Program-made: the position numbers and the translations under genes
Shown: positions 42,947 through 51,394 of the stretch, in pieces
How positions within the stretch are numbered: position 1 is the first letter of the stretch
Layout of the letters: each line of letters begins with the position of its first letter
Assembly (NCBI GenBank): GCA_046330395.1
Contig: JAXLSS010000001.1
Coordinates: 62,001-126,000, forward strand
DNA: 64,000 bases
Direction: 5' to 3'
Source of the DNA: Ga0077560 sp046330395
GTDB lineage: Bacteria > Actinomycetota > Thermoleophilia > Miltoncostaeales > Miltoncostaeaceae
Notes under the pieces: model-generated
Databases searched by the model: none
Told to the model about the DNA's origin: nothing
The model's input: the letters and a program-made list of their open reading frames with translations, nothing else

Positions 42947-44347
42947 TTAGGGCGACACCTCGACGCCGTAGGTGCCCGCGAGGCGTCCTTTGACGGTGAG
43001 GCGCCAGGTCACGAGGGCGACACCGGAGCCCAGCTGATCGACGCGGGTCTCAGCGATGCCACCGCCGTCGGTCTGGAGGTGTTCCTGGGTCGACTGGGTC
43101 GTGCCGGTCAGGGGGATTGTGGCGATGGTCATTCTGGTGGTTCCCGGTCTGGCTGCGGCTCGTGTTGGTGAGGTCGCCCATGCGGCTGTGACGGTGCCGT
43201 CGTCTGCGAGGGTGAGGCCGGCTCCCCAGAGGTGAGATGTTCGGGACCGGATTGCCGGATTCGGGGCGGGCGGCGCCTTCCGCGCCTGGGGGGCGGAGGC
43301 CTGGTCGAGCACCTGGGGTGTGCCGAGTTGGCCGTCGGGGGTGATGCGGACGAGTGCGAGGTCGGCGGGGGCGTTGCCGGCGGTCCAGCGTGGCACGAGC
43401 ACGGCGGCTGACCCGTCGGTTGCGGTCGCCAGCTGTGGGGTGTTCGGGGACTGGTCCTGGCCGATCCGGATCGCGCCGAGTTGAGTGAACGATCCGTCTG
43501 GCCCGAGGGTCGCGACGTGCAGGTTCTCGGTGCCGTTCTCCAGTGCGGTCCATGCGATGAGCGTGCGACCACCGGCGAGTGGTTTCGCGTCGGCGAGCGC
43601 CACGACGCGCCCTGTGGTCGGGAGTGTTCGCGTTGCCTGCCACCCTCCGCCCTCGCTCCACCGTGCGGCATGGAGGGTCGAGTGGAACTGGCGGCCGGCT
43701 GTCTCGTCGCGCTGCCAAACGACGGTCCCTGAGTCGCTGTGAGGGACAAGGATTGTTTGGGCGGGAAGACGGGGTGTGGTGGTGCGCTCAAGGAGGTGCG
43801 CAGGCGTCCAGGTGCCGTCGGCCCGATGGACGGTTGCGGTGACCTGCGCAGGCACCTGGCCGATCTCCGGGTCCCAGACGCTGATCGCATCGCCGTGGCC
43901 GGTGACGCCGATCTCAAATGGGGCCAGACCGGTGCGGCCGACGGGCGGGATCGAGGTTGGTCTTGGCCAGGTGCCGTGGGGATTGCGGGTGGTGATCTGG
44001 GATGCGGTGGTGCTGAGATGACGCGCCACCCAGCCGACGGTCGGCCTACCTGAGTCATCCAGCCCGAGGCTGACGCCCATGGCTTGGAATCCCGGTGCGG
44101 CGACCAACGTTGGGTTGCTCCATTGGCTGGGACCGGTCCGACTGCGTAACGTCAGGGTCGCCGCGCCGGTGTCGGGGGTGGCGACGATCGCCGCGTGGCC
44201 ATCGCGTGCCGCGACAACACCGTAGTTGGCGCCCGCGGGGGTGAGCCGGATGATGGCCCCGACGTGCGGCCCGCTGTCGCCTCCGCCGCAACCGGCGAAC
44301 ATGGCGGCGCTCACGCCGATCACAGGGAGGAAGGTGCGCGCGGTCAC
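42947..44347 (-). CDS. lipoprotein with predicted beta-propeller repeats
   Basis: A 466-residue exported lipoprotein (signal with lipobox FAGC near residue 20). The rest is a chain of repeats of about 45 residues with patterns such as GRPTVGWVARH, GDAISVWDPE and GRTLIAWTALENG, as in sialidase/WD-like propellers. It is co-directional with, and its GTG start coupled (GTGA) to, the end of the anti-sigma-like gene upstream. It resembles the external domain of that protein and the chromosomal protein at 62576. Confidence 0.65.
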   Translation of the reverse strand: MTARTFLPVIGVSAAMFAGCGGGDSGPHVGAIIRLTPAGANYGVVAARDGHAAIVATPDTGAATLTLRSRTGPSQWSNPTLVAAPGFQAMGVSLGLDDSGRPTVGWVARHLSTTASQITTRNPHGTWPRPTSIPPVGRTGLAPFEIGVTGHGDAISVWDPEIGQVPAQVTATVHRADGTWTPAHLLERTTTPRLPAQTILVPHSDSGTVVWQRDETAGRQFHSTLHAARWSEGGGWQATRTLPTTGRVVALADAKPLAGGRTLIAWTALENGTENLHVATLGPDGSFTQLGAIRIGQDQSPNTPQLATATDGSAAVLVPRWTAGNAPADLALVRITPDGQLGTPQVLDQASAPQARKAPPAPNPAIRSRTSHLWGAGLTLADDGTVTAAWATSPTRAAARPGTTRMTIATIPLTGTTQSTQEHLQTDGGGIAETRVDQLGSGVALVTWRLTVKGRLAGTYGVEVSP

Positions 44348-44620
44348 GGTGTCTCCGGGGATCGGGTGTAGGCGACGATCTGGTCACCCCAGGCGTTGCT
44401 CGGGCTGCGACGGCCACGATGGTGCCGTCCCGGCCTGCGGCGATCCGGGAGCGGCCGAAGATCCAGAAGCCGGCGGTGGTGCTCACCGTCGCGCGGCTCG
44501 GTATCGCGCTTCCCGTACGCCACGTGATCGCCGTGATCCCCAGGTTCTCCGATGGCATCGCGATCACACGTCCAGACCCGTCGGTCGTGATCGGCGTGCT
44601 CTCCGGGACTGAAGGGTGAC
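44344..44620 (-). pseudogene. 3' continuation of the beta-propeller anti-sigma gene in shifted frames
   Basis: After about 44610 the repeat pattern of the upstream gene continues in another frame (TPITTDGSGRVIAMPSENLG, then GRDGTIVAVAAR). After about 44405 it continues in a third frame (SNAWGDQIVAYTRSPETP) to a TGA at 44346-44344 that overlaps the next GTG. Adding one base to a G/C run at each point restores one open gene. Confidence 0.65.
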
Positions 44621-45925
44621 GCTTCCCTGTGTGATCTTCCCGAGATCTCGGGCAGGCCCGCTGAGCGGCAGGAGCGCGCTGTGGGTTGTGCCCTTTGGCC
44701 CCCCGGAGAAGTTGCCCGGTGCCTGCCCCCAAACGGTCAGGGCCGTGCCATCCCCGGTGGTCACGATGCCTTGGGCACCGACGTTGCCGTTGCTCGTGGC
44801 GACCAGCGTCGATGGAACCGACCAGACCCCGTTGTCGAGCACCGCCCAACGCAGACCCTGATGGCCGCTGATCGGGGCGTTCCACACGGCCCACGCCCTG
44901 CCGCGCCGGTCGATGGTGATCACCGGGGTATCGCCGTTGAACGTCGCGGGCCGATCGAGCTCCACGGGAGCGGCCCACCGCTCCGCCGTCCCCGTTGAGG
45001 CCATCACCACCGTCGTCGGGGTCGCAGTCGGACCCACGGCATGCCAGATCACCGCACGATGACCGTCGCGTTCAACACTGAGGCTCAGGCGCCACGGCGC
45101 GGCACCATTGGTGGCGCTCATCCGCACCGGCGCGCCCCAGCGACCCTGCGAATCGGTGCTCGCGACCCACAGTGCGTTGAGTTGTGCCCAGGCAACCGAC
45201 ACCTGCCCATTCGCATCTGCCCCGGCAGACAGCTGCTGCATGTCCCCTTGGCGGGGGGTCGGCTGGGACACCGTGCGAACCGGTCCGAGTGCCCCGCTGG
45301 CAAGGTCGATGCTCCGGGCGGCGATGAGGTACCGCACCCCGACCTTGCGGCGCACCTGCCCGAATCTGCTGCCGTCGGGGCCAATCAACGGAAGCACCGC
45401 CCACCGCCCGCCGCGCCGCTCGCGCCACATGACCTGGCCTCGGCCGCCCGGCGCGATCGCCACGACGGGGTCCGTCGCGCGTTCGGCAACGCTCACGACC
45501 CGCACCGGTGCCCACGTGCCGGCAGCTGACCGGATCCGGGTCTCGATCCGGCCGGCGCGCTCCCACGCGGCCACGGCGCGCCCGTGGTCATCGACTCCGA
45601 CGACCGGCTCCGCATACTCGTTGACGATCTGCACCGACAGCGGTTCGGCGCGAGACCACACTCCCTGCGCCTGATCGAGGACGCGCACCTTGTTTGTGCC
45701 GGATGATCGCAGCGCCACGACCGCCGTTCCCAGGGCGGTGCCCGCAACCAGCACCGCACCGACGAACAGCGCGACGCCGCGGCGACGGCCCCCGCCCCAG
45801 GCACGCGGGCCTCGGGCGCGCGTCTCTCGGACACCGAGTCGCTCGGCGAGTCGCTGTCGCGTGCCATCCGGTGGCGTCAAGTCCGGTCGCGCCTCCAGCA
45901 GGAGCCGCTCCAAGTCAGCGTGCAT
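44564..45925 (-). CDS. anti-sigma-type membrane protein with external beta-propeller
   Basis: A 453-residue reading frame. The first 45 residues are cytoplasmic and helical, one membrane helix follows (GVALFVGAVLVAGTALGTAV), and the external part has propeller-like repeats (PVVGVDDHGRAVAAWERAG, PVVAIAPGGRGQVMWRER, PVITIDRRGRAWAVWNA). The start overlaps the ECF sigma gene by 11 bases, which marks it as that factor's regulator. Its last 16 residues are out of frame; the true C-terminus probably extends to 44344. Confidence 0.7.
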   Translation of the reverse strand: MHADLERLLLEARPDLTPPDGTRQRLAERLGVRETRARGPRAWGGGRRRGVALFVGAVLVAGTALGTAVVALRSSGTNKVRVLDQAQGVWSRAEPLSVQIVNEYAEPVVGVDDHGRAVAAWERAGRIETRIRSAAGTWAPVRVVSVAERATDPVVAIAPGGRGQVMWRERRGGRWAVLPLIGPDGSRFGQVRRKVGVRYLIAARSIDLASGALGPVRTVSQPTPRQGDMQQLSAGADANGQVSVAWAQLNALWVASTDSQGRWGAPVRMSATNGAAPWRLSLSVERDGHRAVIWHAVGPTATPTTVVMASTGTAERWAAPVELDRPATFNGDTPVITIDRRGRAWAVWNAPISGHQGLRWAVLDNGVWSVPSTLVATSNGNVGAQGIVTTGDGTALTVWGQAPGNFSGGPKGTTHSALLPLSGPARDLGKITQGSVTLQSRRARRSRPTGLDV

Positions 45926-46445
45926 CGGTCACCCCCAGCTGCACCCGCAGCTCCTCAAGCGCCCGGCTCAGCCGCGACTTTGCTGTTCCGGCAGGGACGC
46001 CGAGCATCTCCGCCGCCTCGGTGAGCGTGAGATCCAGCCAATAGACCAGCACCACGATCGCCCGCCGCTCCGGGTCAAGCGCCTCGACCGCCCGCCGCAG
46101 CGCCGGCTCCGGGGTCAACACGGGAACGTCCGAGATCAGGTCATCCGGCAAAGGGTCGTACGGACGCGCCCGCCGGGAGAGGTCGATCGCGCGGTTCGTC
46201 GCGATGCGCAGCAACCACGTCCGGACCCCGCTTCTGCCCTCAAACGCCGCGAGGCCCCCGAACGCGCGCTCAAACACATCCTGAGTCAGGTCGTCTGCGG
46301 CCTCAGGGGTCCCCGAGAGGGCCCGGGCGCGACGCCACACCGCCTCCCAATGTCGACCGAAGAGCTCAGCCCGCGCCTCCCGAGAGCCCCGCTGCGCTCT
46401 GGAGACCAGCTCAGCCTCAGACGCTGTGGTTGGGCTTTCCCTCAC
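45915..46445 (-). CDS. ECF RNA polymerase sigma factor
   Basis: A 176-residue sigma factor with region 2 (PEAADDLTQDVFERAFGGLA, RTWLLRIATNRAID) and region 4 (LTLTEAAEMLGVPAGTAKSR). It heads an operon with the beta-propeller anti-sigma-like gene and a lipoprotein gene. It is the second such module within the same mobile element; its sequence differs from the 37899-38420 factor. Confidence 0.93.
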   Translation of the reverse strand: MRESPTTASEAELVSRAQRGSREARAELFGRHWEAVWRRARALSGTPEAADDLTQDVFERAFGGLAAFEGRSGVRTWLLRIATNRAIDLSRRARPYDPLPDDLISDVPVLTPEPALRRAVEALDPERRAIVVLVYWLDLTLTEAAEMLGVPAGTAKSRLSRALEELRVQLGVTDAR

Positions 46446-46539
46446 ACCGATCTAGACGCAGCAGGGTGTCGCTCGGTTCCCGGCGGGGCCGGTCGAGTCC
46501 TTCGGTCAGAGGTGAACACTCCCCACTTGCCCCGGCGCG

Positions 46540-46938
46540 TCAGCGGATGAGGAGAGCGACGACCGCTACGAGCACGCCCAGCGCACTGCCGACAGAACCC
46601 AACGTGTCGATGCACTGGCGCGGCGATCCGAACAACCCCACCGTGTTGGCCTGCCACCAAGCCGTGAACCGTCGGCCTGGCGCCGGCTTCCAGGAGAACA
46701 GCAGCGCGCGCAGCTTCTGCCGCTTGTGCTGCTGGAGATGGCACGCGCCAAGCAAGCCGCGCGCGTTGTTCCGGCACGCCTGACCGGTGCGATTCGTGGC
46801 CCGGCAATCAGCAGGGCTGATCAGAAGGAAGTACGCGCCCCCAATCAGGCAGATGCCGAGCACAACAAGCCAGGGCAGCCAGAAGAAGCCCAGCACCAGC
46901 GCCGCAGCCACCAAGGCAAGTAGTCCGACCGCTGCCAC
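46540..46938 (-). CDS. small membrane protein
   Basis: A 132-residue protein with two N-terminal hydrophobic segments (GLLALVAAALVLGFFWLPWL and LVVLGICLIGGAYFLLI), a Cys-rich middle (CRATNRTGQACRNNARG, then CHLQQHKRQK) and a C-terminal helix. The Cys/His spacing could bind a metal. I recognise no family. It is the last gene before the right end of the element. Confidence 0.55.
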   Translation of the reverse strand: MAAVGLLALVAAALVLGFFWLPWLVVLGICLIGGAYFLLISPADCRATNRTGQACRNNARGLLGACHLQQHKRQKLRALLFSWKPAPGRRFTAWWQANTVGLFGSPRQCIDTLGSVGSALGVLVAVVALLIR

Positions 46939-47084
46939 ACGAAAAGGCTACGGGACGCAATCACATGGTTGCACGCGTTACAGGCGATTTGGCCACCTTC
47001 GGCTCCGACGGCACCCGCCCGCGGGCAGCCTGAGGCGGATCAACTCCCGAGAACGGTTGGGAGGTTCGGTGTGGCGACGGCGCA

Positions 47085-47107
47085 TTGACGCGAAAACTGA
47101 CGCGCAG
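47085..47107. repeat. integrase arm-type sites, right end
   Basis: TTGACGCGAA (47085-47094) and CTGACGCGCAG (47097-47107) match the repeats near the left end. They lie about 60 bases inside the right copy of the 74-bp attachment repeat. Confidence 0.45.
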
Positions 47108-47165
47108 GCCTTGGCTGGTGCCCAAAATCGCCTTGTCCATCGCAATCCGCTTCCGGGGCCTCATC

Positions 47166-47239
47166 GTCTCGAAAACCGTTTCGGGCGGTTCCGTCCGACG
47201 AGGGTTCAAATCCCTCCTCCTCCGCTTCCGGGCCCGGGA
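47166..47239 (+). repeat. attachment site, right copy (74-bp direct repeat)
   Basis: Identical to 31486-31559. It contains the 3' part of tRNA-Ser(CGA) without the acceptor 5' strand and D arm, so it is not a functional tRNA. It marks the right junction; chromosomal DNA resumes after 47239. Confidence 0.92.
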
Positions 47240-47872
47240 CCGCGATGTCATCGTATTCCCGGGTCTTCGCATTTCCCTTCACGGAAGAGGCCGGCGACCT
47301 CGCGCGCTCGCTTGATGCCTTTCCTGGAGTTCTCCTGGCCGTCGGTGAGGGGGTGGCTGCTTCAGCGGGGTCACCTGGCCGAGCCGACAACCTCGAATGG
47401 GCGAATCGGTTTTGCCGGGTGGCGCGGGCGATCGAGGGCGTCGCCGGAAGGCCGGCCGAGCTCTCTCTCATGTACCTCCGGCCGAGGCTGTGCGCCACCG
47501 AGGGCCGTGATGCCGCACGTCCCCGGAGCTCGCCTGCATTCCGGCGTTTGTCAGGAATTGACAGCCGGGAGGGCACGCTCGTCGGCATCCAGTGGCGTCG
47601 AAGTCGCGGAGCAGGAATGAAACCCTGCACGCGTCGTGGGCCGGAATGCCCGGTAGACCGCTGGACCAATGTGACCGACGGTCCGCAGGGACCCGCCGCG
47701 ACCCGTGCGTTTCGCGCAGTGATCAGTGCGTGAAACGCAATGAAGGCACGGTCCCAGGGCGCTCCCGCTGTTCCGCTGGTGCCAGACCGCATCTCGCCGG
47801 CAGTGCCTGTATCCACCGCCGTGCACGTAACCTCACCCGCCCCGAGGTCGCCCGCCGGCACATGAGCTCCGC
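47240..47872. other. 630-base chromosomal gap after the element
   Basis: No credible protein frame. It starts with the remains of the tRNA terminator. At about 47596-47680 on the minus strand there is a degraded tRNA-like sequence with a D-arm-like TTGGTCCAGCGGTCTA and a T-arm-like GGGTTTCATTCC, but the acceptor does not pair. A near-perfect palindrome follows at 47706-47739. Confidence 0.4.
47706..47739. promoter_or_regulatory. 34-bp near-perfect palindrome
   Basis: The arms begin TGCGTTTC and end GAAACGCA, with TGATCA at the centre; only two positions per arm break the symmetry. It lies downstream of the phosphotriesterase-family gene, so it could be an operator for something lost, a terminator or a recombination site. 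Confidence 0.4.
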
Positions 47873-48895
47873 TCACCCCCCGCGCAGCAGGCGCAGGGCG
47901 TTGCCGGCCAGCTGACGCCGCACCTCCTCGGCACCCAGGCCGGCCTCCACCAGCATGGGTCGCACCACGTTGGGGATGTGGCCGAAACCCGGCCCCCCGA
48001 ACCGCATCAGCTGGGTCTTGGTGCAGATGTCGTGGGAGTGCACCAGCCGGTCCCCCAGGTCGGCCTCCACCAGCGCCAGGGTCGCGCCGAGCCGCTCCGC
48101 GTCGGTGGGCATCCGCACCGCGCCGTACTGGAATTCGTCGCCCCACAGGTCGAAAGCGATCACCGCGCCTCGGGCCATCAGCGAGCGGTGGTAGTCCAGG
48201 CCGTCCGGGACGTGCGGGTCGAGGTGGCACAGCACGGTGCGGGTGAGGTCGCCGCCGGCGGCCTCCACGATGTCCAGCGCCTCGTGGCCCCGCCGGGCCC
48301 ACGGGTGCAGGTGCACGTACAGGGGCAGTCCGGTGGCGGCCTGGGCCATCGCGGCGCCCGCCAGCGCCGCGCGCTCGGCGGGGTGGATGGGATCACCGGT
48401 GCCGATCTCCCCGATCACCGCGGGCCGCGGGGCGGGGCCCAGCACGGCGGCCAGAATGGCGTCGCGGTACCACTCCGCCGGTGCATCCGGTGGGTCGCCG
48501 GGGCGGGACTCGATGATGTACGGACCGCAGCCCATCACCACGTCCACCCCGGCGGACCGCGAGATCTCGGCCATCCCGGACGGGTCGCGGCCCACGGAGT
48601 CCGGCGTCACGTCCACCACCAGCACCCCGTGGGGCGCGAGCACGCGCAGTTCGTGGGCCACGTCATCCCGGTCGTCAAGCACCAGGTTGTCGCGGCAGGC
48701 GAACGGGTTGGTGCGCACCGCCTCCAGGTTGCCGGCGCCCACCCGCTCGTGGGCCAGGTGCCGGGTGGGCGCATGGGAGGTGTCGTGCCAGCACCGGATG
48801 TCGATGAGCAGGTGCTCGTGCGCCAGCACCACCTCGTAGTCGTCGGCGAGGGGACGGCCATCAACCAGCAGGGGGTGCGACCTGTCGTGGGCCAT
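47873..48895 (-). CDS. phosphotriesterase-family metal hydrolase
   Basis: A 340-residue amidohydrolase-superfamily protein. Metal ligands are in LAHEHLLID, in VIGEIGTGDPIHP (where PTE has its bridging residue) and in YVHLHPW and HSHDICTKTQL. Related proteins act as lactonases or esterases; the substrate is unknown. The ATG at 48895 has GGAG upstream, and the frame is open to 49072 over non-family sequence. Confidence 0.85.
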   Translation of the reverse strand: MAHDRSHPLLVDGRPLADDYEVVLAHEHLLIDIRCWHDTSHAPTRHLAHERVGAGNLEAVRTNPFACRDNLVLDDRDDVAHELRVLAPHGVLVVDVTPDSVGRDPSGMAEISRSAGVDVVMGCGPYIIESRPGDPPDAPAEWYRDAILAAVLGPAPRPAVIGEIGTGDPIHPAERAALAGAAMAQAATGLPLYVHLHPWARRGHEALDIVEAAGGDLTRTVLCHLDPHVPDGLDYHRSLMARGAVIAFDLWGDEFQYGAVRMPTDAERLGATLALVEADLGDRLVHSHDICTKTQLMRFGGPGFGHIPNVVRPMLVEAGLGAEEVRRQLAGNALRLLRGG

Positions 48896-48996
48896 CCGGG
48901 ATCTCCGTGGGTGGGCCGTCGAACGCCGCCCGACGCTACAGCCGCGGCGGCCCCGGCGGGGTGGATGTTCCGCGGCCCGGATGGCAGGGTGGGGCC

Positions 48997-49869
48997 GTGC
49001 CCCGCTTCGCCCGCATCCTCGTTGCGGCCGTGCTGCTGGTCGTCGCCGCGGCCCAGTATGCGGCCGGTGCACCCCGCGACCCCCGCTTGGCGGCGGTTCG
49101 CACCTTCGCGTTCGGCATCGGTGACGGCGCGCTCTCGGGTGATGTCGCGACCCGCTTCCGGGACTACGACCTGGTGGTGGTGGACGGGGAGGGCGTCACC
49201 GCGGCCCAGGTGCGCCGCCTGCGGCGCGGCGGCCGCATCGTGCTGGGCTACCTCTCGGTGGGCACCATCGAGAACTACCGCTCCTGGTACCCGCGGGCGA
49301 AGGCGTACGCCCTGGACCCGGACGCGGACTGGCCGGGGGAGTGGTTCGCCGACACCTCCAAGGCCGGGTACCGCACCCTCATCGCCGGGAGCGTCGCCCC
49401 CATGATCCTGCGCAAGGGCCTGGACGGGCTGTTCCTGGACAACGTGGACATGGTGGAACAGCACCGCGCCCAGCGCGCGGGCATGTTCCGCCTGGTGCGG
49501 ATGCTGCGCGCGCGCCTGGACGCCGGGCGCCACCGGTACCTGTTCGCACAGAACGGGGAGGACGTCATCGGCCCCATCGTGCGGTCGCTGGACGGATGGA
49601 ACCGTGAGGACGTCACCACCGCGTACGACTTCGGTGCCCAGCGATACGCCCCGGCCACCGCGGACGCCCAGGCCGCGGCGCTGGCGGCCCTGCGGCGCAT
49701 GAGCCGTCGCGGCCTGCTGGTGACGGCCACCGACTACACGGCCAACGGCGACACGGGGGCGTTCCAGGAGGCCGTGAGCGCAGCGTGCGCGGCGGGCGCC
49801 CTGCCCTTCGTCAGCGACATCGGGCTGCGGCGCATCCCGGCGACGGCGCCGAGGTGCCCGTCCGGCTGA
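48997..49869 (+). CDS. secreted GH114/TIM-barrel endo-galactosaminidase-like protein
   Basis: A 290-residue exported protein with a signal peptide (FARILVAAVLLVVAAAQYAA) and a TIM barrel of the glycoside hydrolase 114-like family: IVLGYLSVGTIENYRSWY and GLDGLFLDNVDMVE, the second holding the likely catalytic aspartate. Family members cleave galactosamine-containing polymers. The GTG at 48997 keeps the signal peptide intact; a GTG at 48961 is also in frame. Confidence 0.78.
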   Translation: MPRFARILVAAVLLVVAAAQYAAGAPRDPRLAAVRTFAFGIGDGALSGDVATRFRDYDLVVVDGEGVTAAQVRRLRRGGRIVLGYLSVGTIENYRSWYPRAKAYALDPDADWPGEWFADTSKAGYRTLIAGSVAPMILRKGLDGLFLDNVDMVEQHRAQRAGMFRLVRMLRARLDAGRHRYLFAQNGEDVIGPIVRSLDGWNREDVTTAYDFGAQRYAPATADAQAAALAALRRMSRRGLLVTATDYTANGDTGAFQEAVSAACAAGALPFVSDIGLRRIPATAPRCPSG

Positions 49870-49942
49870 GCAGGCGTCGGCCGCTCACGTGCCGTTGAGG
49901 AAGGCCTCCATCCGGTGGGCCTCGGCGTCCACCGCGGCGGCC

Positions 49943-50959
49943 TCACCTCGACGCAACGGTCGCAACGGCTCCACGGAGACCGAGGCGCCCGCACGCGGTC
50001 CGGGTTTGGTCCACCGCCAGGTTGCCGCCACGGCCGTCCACCAGCACGAAGCGTGTGGCGTCCACGCTGAGCGCCCGGTAGGCGGGATCGATCACGCGGC
50101 CGCGGTGCCGGTAGGCCAGCACCGTGTTGTCGAACGCCGGGCGGGAACTGCACGGGTGCAGGTGTGTCGGGTCGGGCAGCACCCCGTCGTCGGTGTCGAG
50201 CAGCTCGCGTCCGGCCTCGTCGCGGAAGGTGCGCAGGCGTGGGCGCAGCCGCTCCAGCGGCTCGCGGAGGCCACTCAGCCCCGACCAGGCCCGGATGTCG
50301 GCGGCCGTCGCCGGGCCGAACGCCCGCAGGTACCGCAGCACCAGCTCCTTCGGGCCCAGCGGTGGCCCGGCCGGGGGACCCAGCCAGGCGTCCAAAATGG
50401 TGAGGCTGGGCTGCGGCTGGGGCCGCCCCCACACCCCGCGGGGTGGCACCTGCAGCAGGGGCACCAGCACGGCCACGGCCTGCGCCAGCGCGTCACGCGA
50501 CGCGGCGGGCCAGCGCTGCTGCAGCTCCGCCGTCACGTCCGGCAGCCGGCGCGGACCTTCGGTGAACAGGGGCATGGCGGCGGCGGTGAGCGCCTCGGGT
50601 TCGATGCCGGCCAGGCGCCCGCGCAGCACCCCCAGCGCCCGGTCCACCAGCATGCCGTGGTGCACCGGCCGCAGCGCATGGGCGTCGGCGGCGCTCACCA
50701 GGTGCACCGTGCGCCGCATCAGCAGCAGCCGCGCCACCGCGCGGTCCTCCATGGCGGCGGCCAGGGACCCGTTGGTGAACGCCTCCACCCGCGACCACAG
50801 GCCGATGTACGGCTCCAGCGGCTCCTGCGCCTGCAGTCCCACCACCCGTTCCAGGGCCGCCGGCACCGAGAGGGCTTCACGGTGCAGCAGCATCTGGCGG
50901 GCCAGCGTGGCGCGGTTGAGCGCACGGTCGGTGAGGACCGGCGGACGGCCGCGGGTCAT
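49943..50959 (-). CDS. winged-helix DNA-binding domain protein (HTH_42 type), frameshifted end
   Basis: A protein of the crosslink-repair/HTH_42 family: QMLLHREALSVPAALERVVG, QEPLEPYIGLWSRVEAF, and PAFDNTVLAYRHRGRVIDP. Homologues protect DNA from interstrand crosslinks. The ATG at 50959 is the family start. Near 49990 the frame is lost: dropping one G of a GGG run restores the expected tail VEPLRPLRRGEAAAVDAEA and a stop at 49885-49887. The real gene is thus probably 49885-50959. Confidence 0.82.
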   Translation of the reverse strand: MTRGRPPVLTDRALNRATLARQMLLHREALSVPAALERVVGLQAQEPLEPYIGLWSRVEAFTNGSLAAAMEDRAVARLLLMRRTVHLVSAADAHALRPVHHGMLVDRALGVLRGRLAGIEPEALTAAAMPLFTEGPRRLPDVTAELQQRWPAASRDALAQAVAVLVPLLQVPPRGVWGRPQPQPSLTILDAWLGPPAGPPLGPKELVLRYLRAFGPATAADIRAWSGLSGLREPLERLRPRLRTFRDEAGRELLDTDDGVLPDPTHLHPCSSRPAFDNTVLAYRHRGRVIDPAYRALSVDATRFVLVDGRGGNLAVDQTRTACGRLGLRGAVATVASR

Positions 50960-51153
50960 CGTCCCCCGGGCGCGGCTGGCGCGGTGGCGTTGTCTGACAT
51001 CGCCCGACACTACCGCCGGGGGCGATGCCCGCCGGGTGTGGGGTCGCGCCACCTTGGGTGCCTAGTCCGTCCTGCGAGATGCGCTCCACACTCGCCACAA
51101 CGCCGGCGGGCCCCCACGGCGGGGCCCCATGCCAACCGTTGATGGAGAGAGAC

Positions 51154-51378
51154 ATGCGCCCCACCGATCCGCCCCCCGACCCCGATCAGGCCCCAAAGGC
51201 CGATCAGCCCACCGAGGCCGAGAGCCGCCCCGACGTCGACTGGACGCAGCAGCCCGATGGCGGCCTCGCCGAGTTCCTGGCCGCGCGGAAGCGCTTCATG
51301 GAGGCCCGGCGCCGGGAGTCCGAGCTGTACTGCCTCGAAAAGGCCTGGCTCGAGCCCGCGGCGCAACGCACCGCCTAG
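51154..51378 (+). CDS. small acidic protein, unknown
   Basis: A 74-residue protein. The first half is Pro/Asp-rich (PTDPPPDPDQAPKADQPTEA) and the second half a charged helix (GGLAEFLAARKRFMEARR). The ATG at 51154 is preceded by GGAGAG. It points toward the end of the minus-strand HopA1-LanC operon. It has a single cysteine. No family is recognised. Confidence 0.5.
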   Translation: MRPTDPPPDPDQAPKADQPTEAESRPDVDWTQQPDGGLAEFLAARKRFMEARRRESELYCLEKAWLEPAAQRTA

Positions 51379-51394
51379 AGGACCGCGCCCCGGT

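Larger units (their letters stand above)
31545..47239. mobile_element. integrative element in tRNA-Ser(CGA), about 15.7 kb
   Basis: Bounded by 74-bp direct repeats derived from tRNA-Ser(CGA). It carries a tyrosine integrase (41784-42902), an excisionase-like gene, the remains of a MobF relaxase (38573-41492), a toxin-antitoxin pair, a 1051-residue protein of unknown function, two ECF sigma/partner modules and a small membrane protein. Integrase-type arm repeats (YTGACGCG) lie near both ends. I see no conjugation (type IV secretion) genes, so it looks like an integrative mobilizable element that has lost mobilisation. Confidence 0.88.

Noticed and set aside
47166..47239. Second tRNA-Ser gene
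   Set aside because: Only the 3' part from the anticodon loop on is present; it is the right att copy.
47245..47733. 162-codon frame after the right attachment site
   Set aside because: No ribosome site, odd composition and overlap with a tRNA-like relic and a palindrome.
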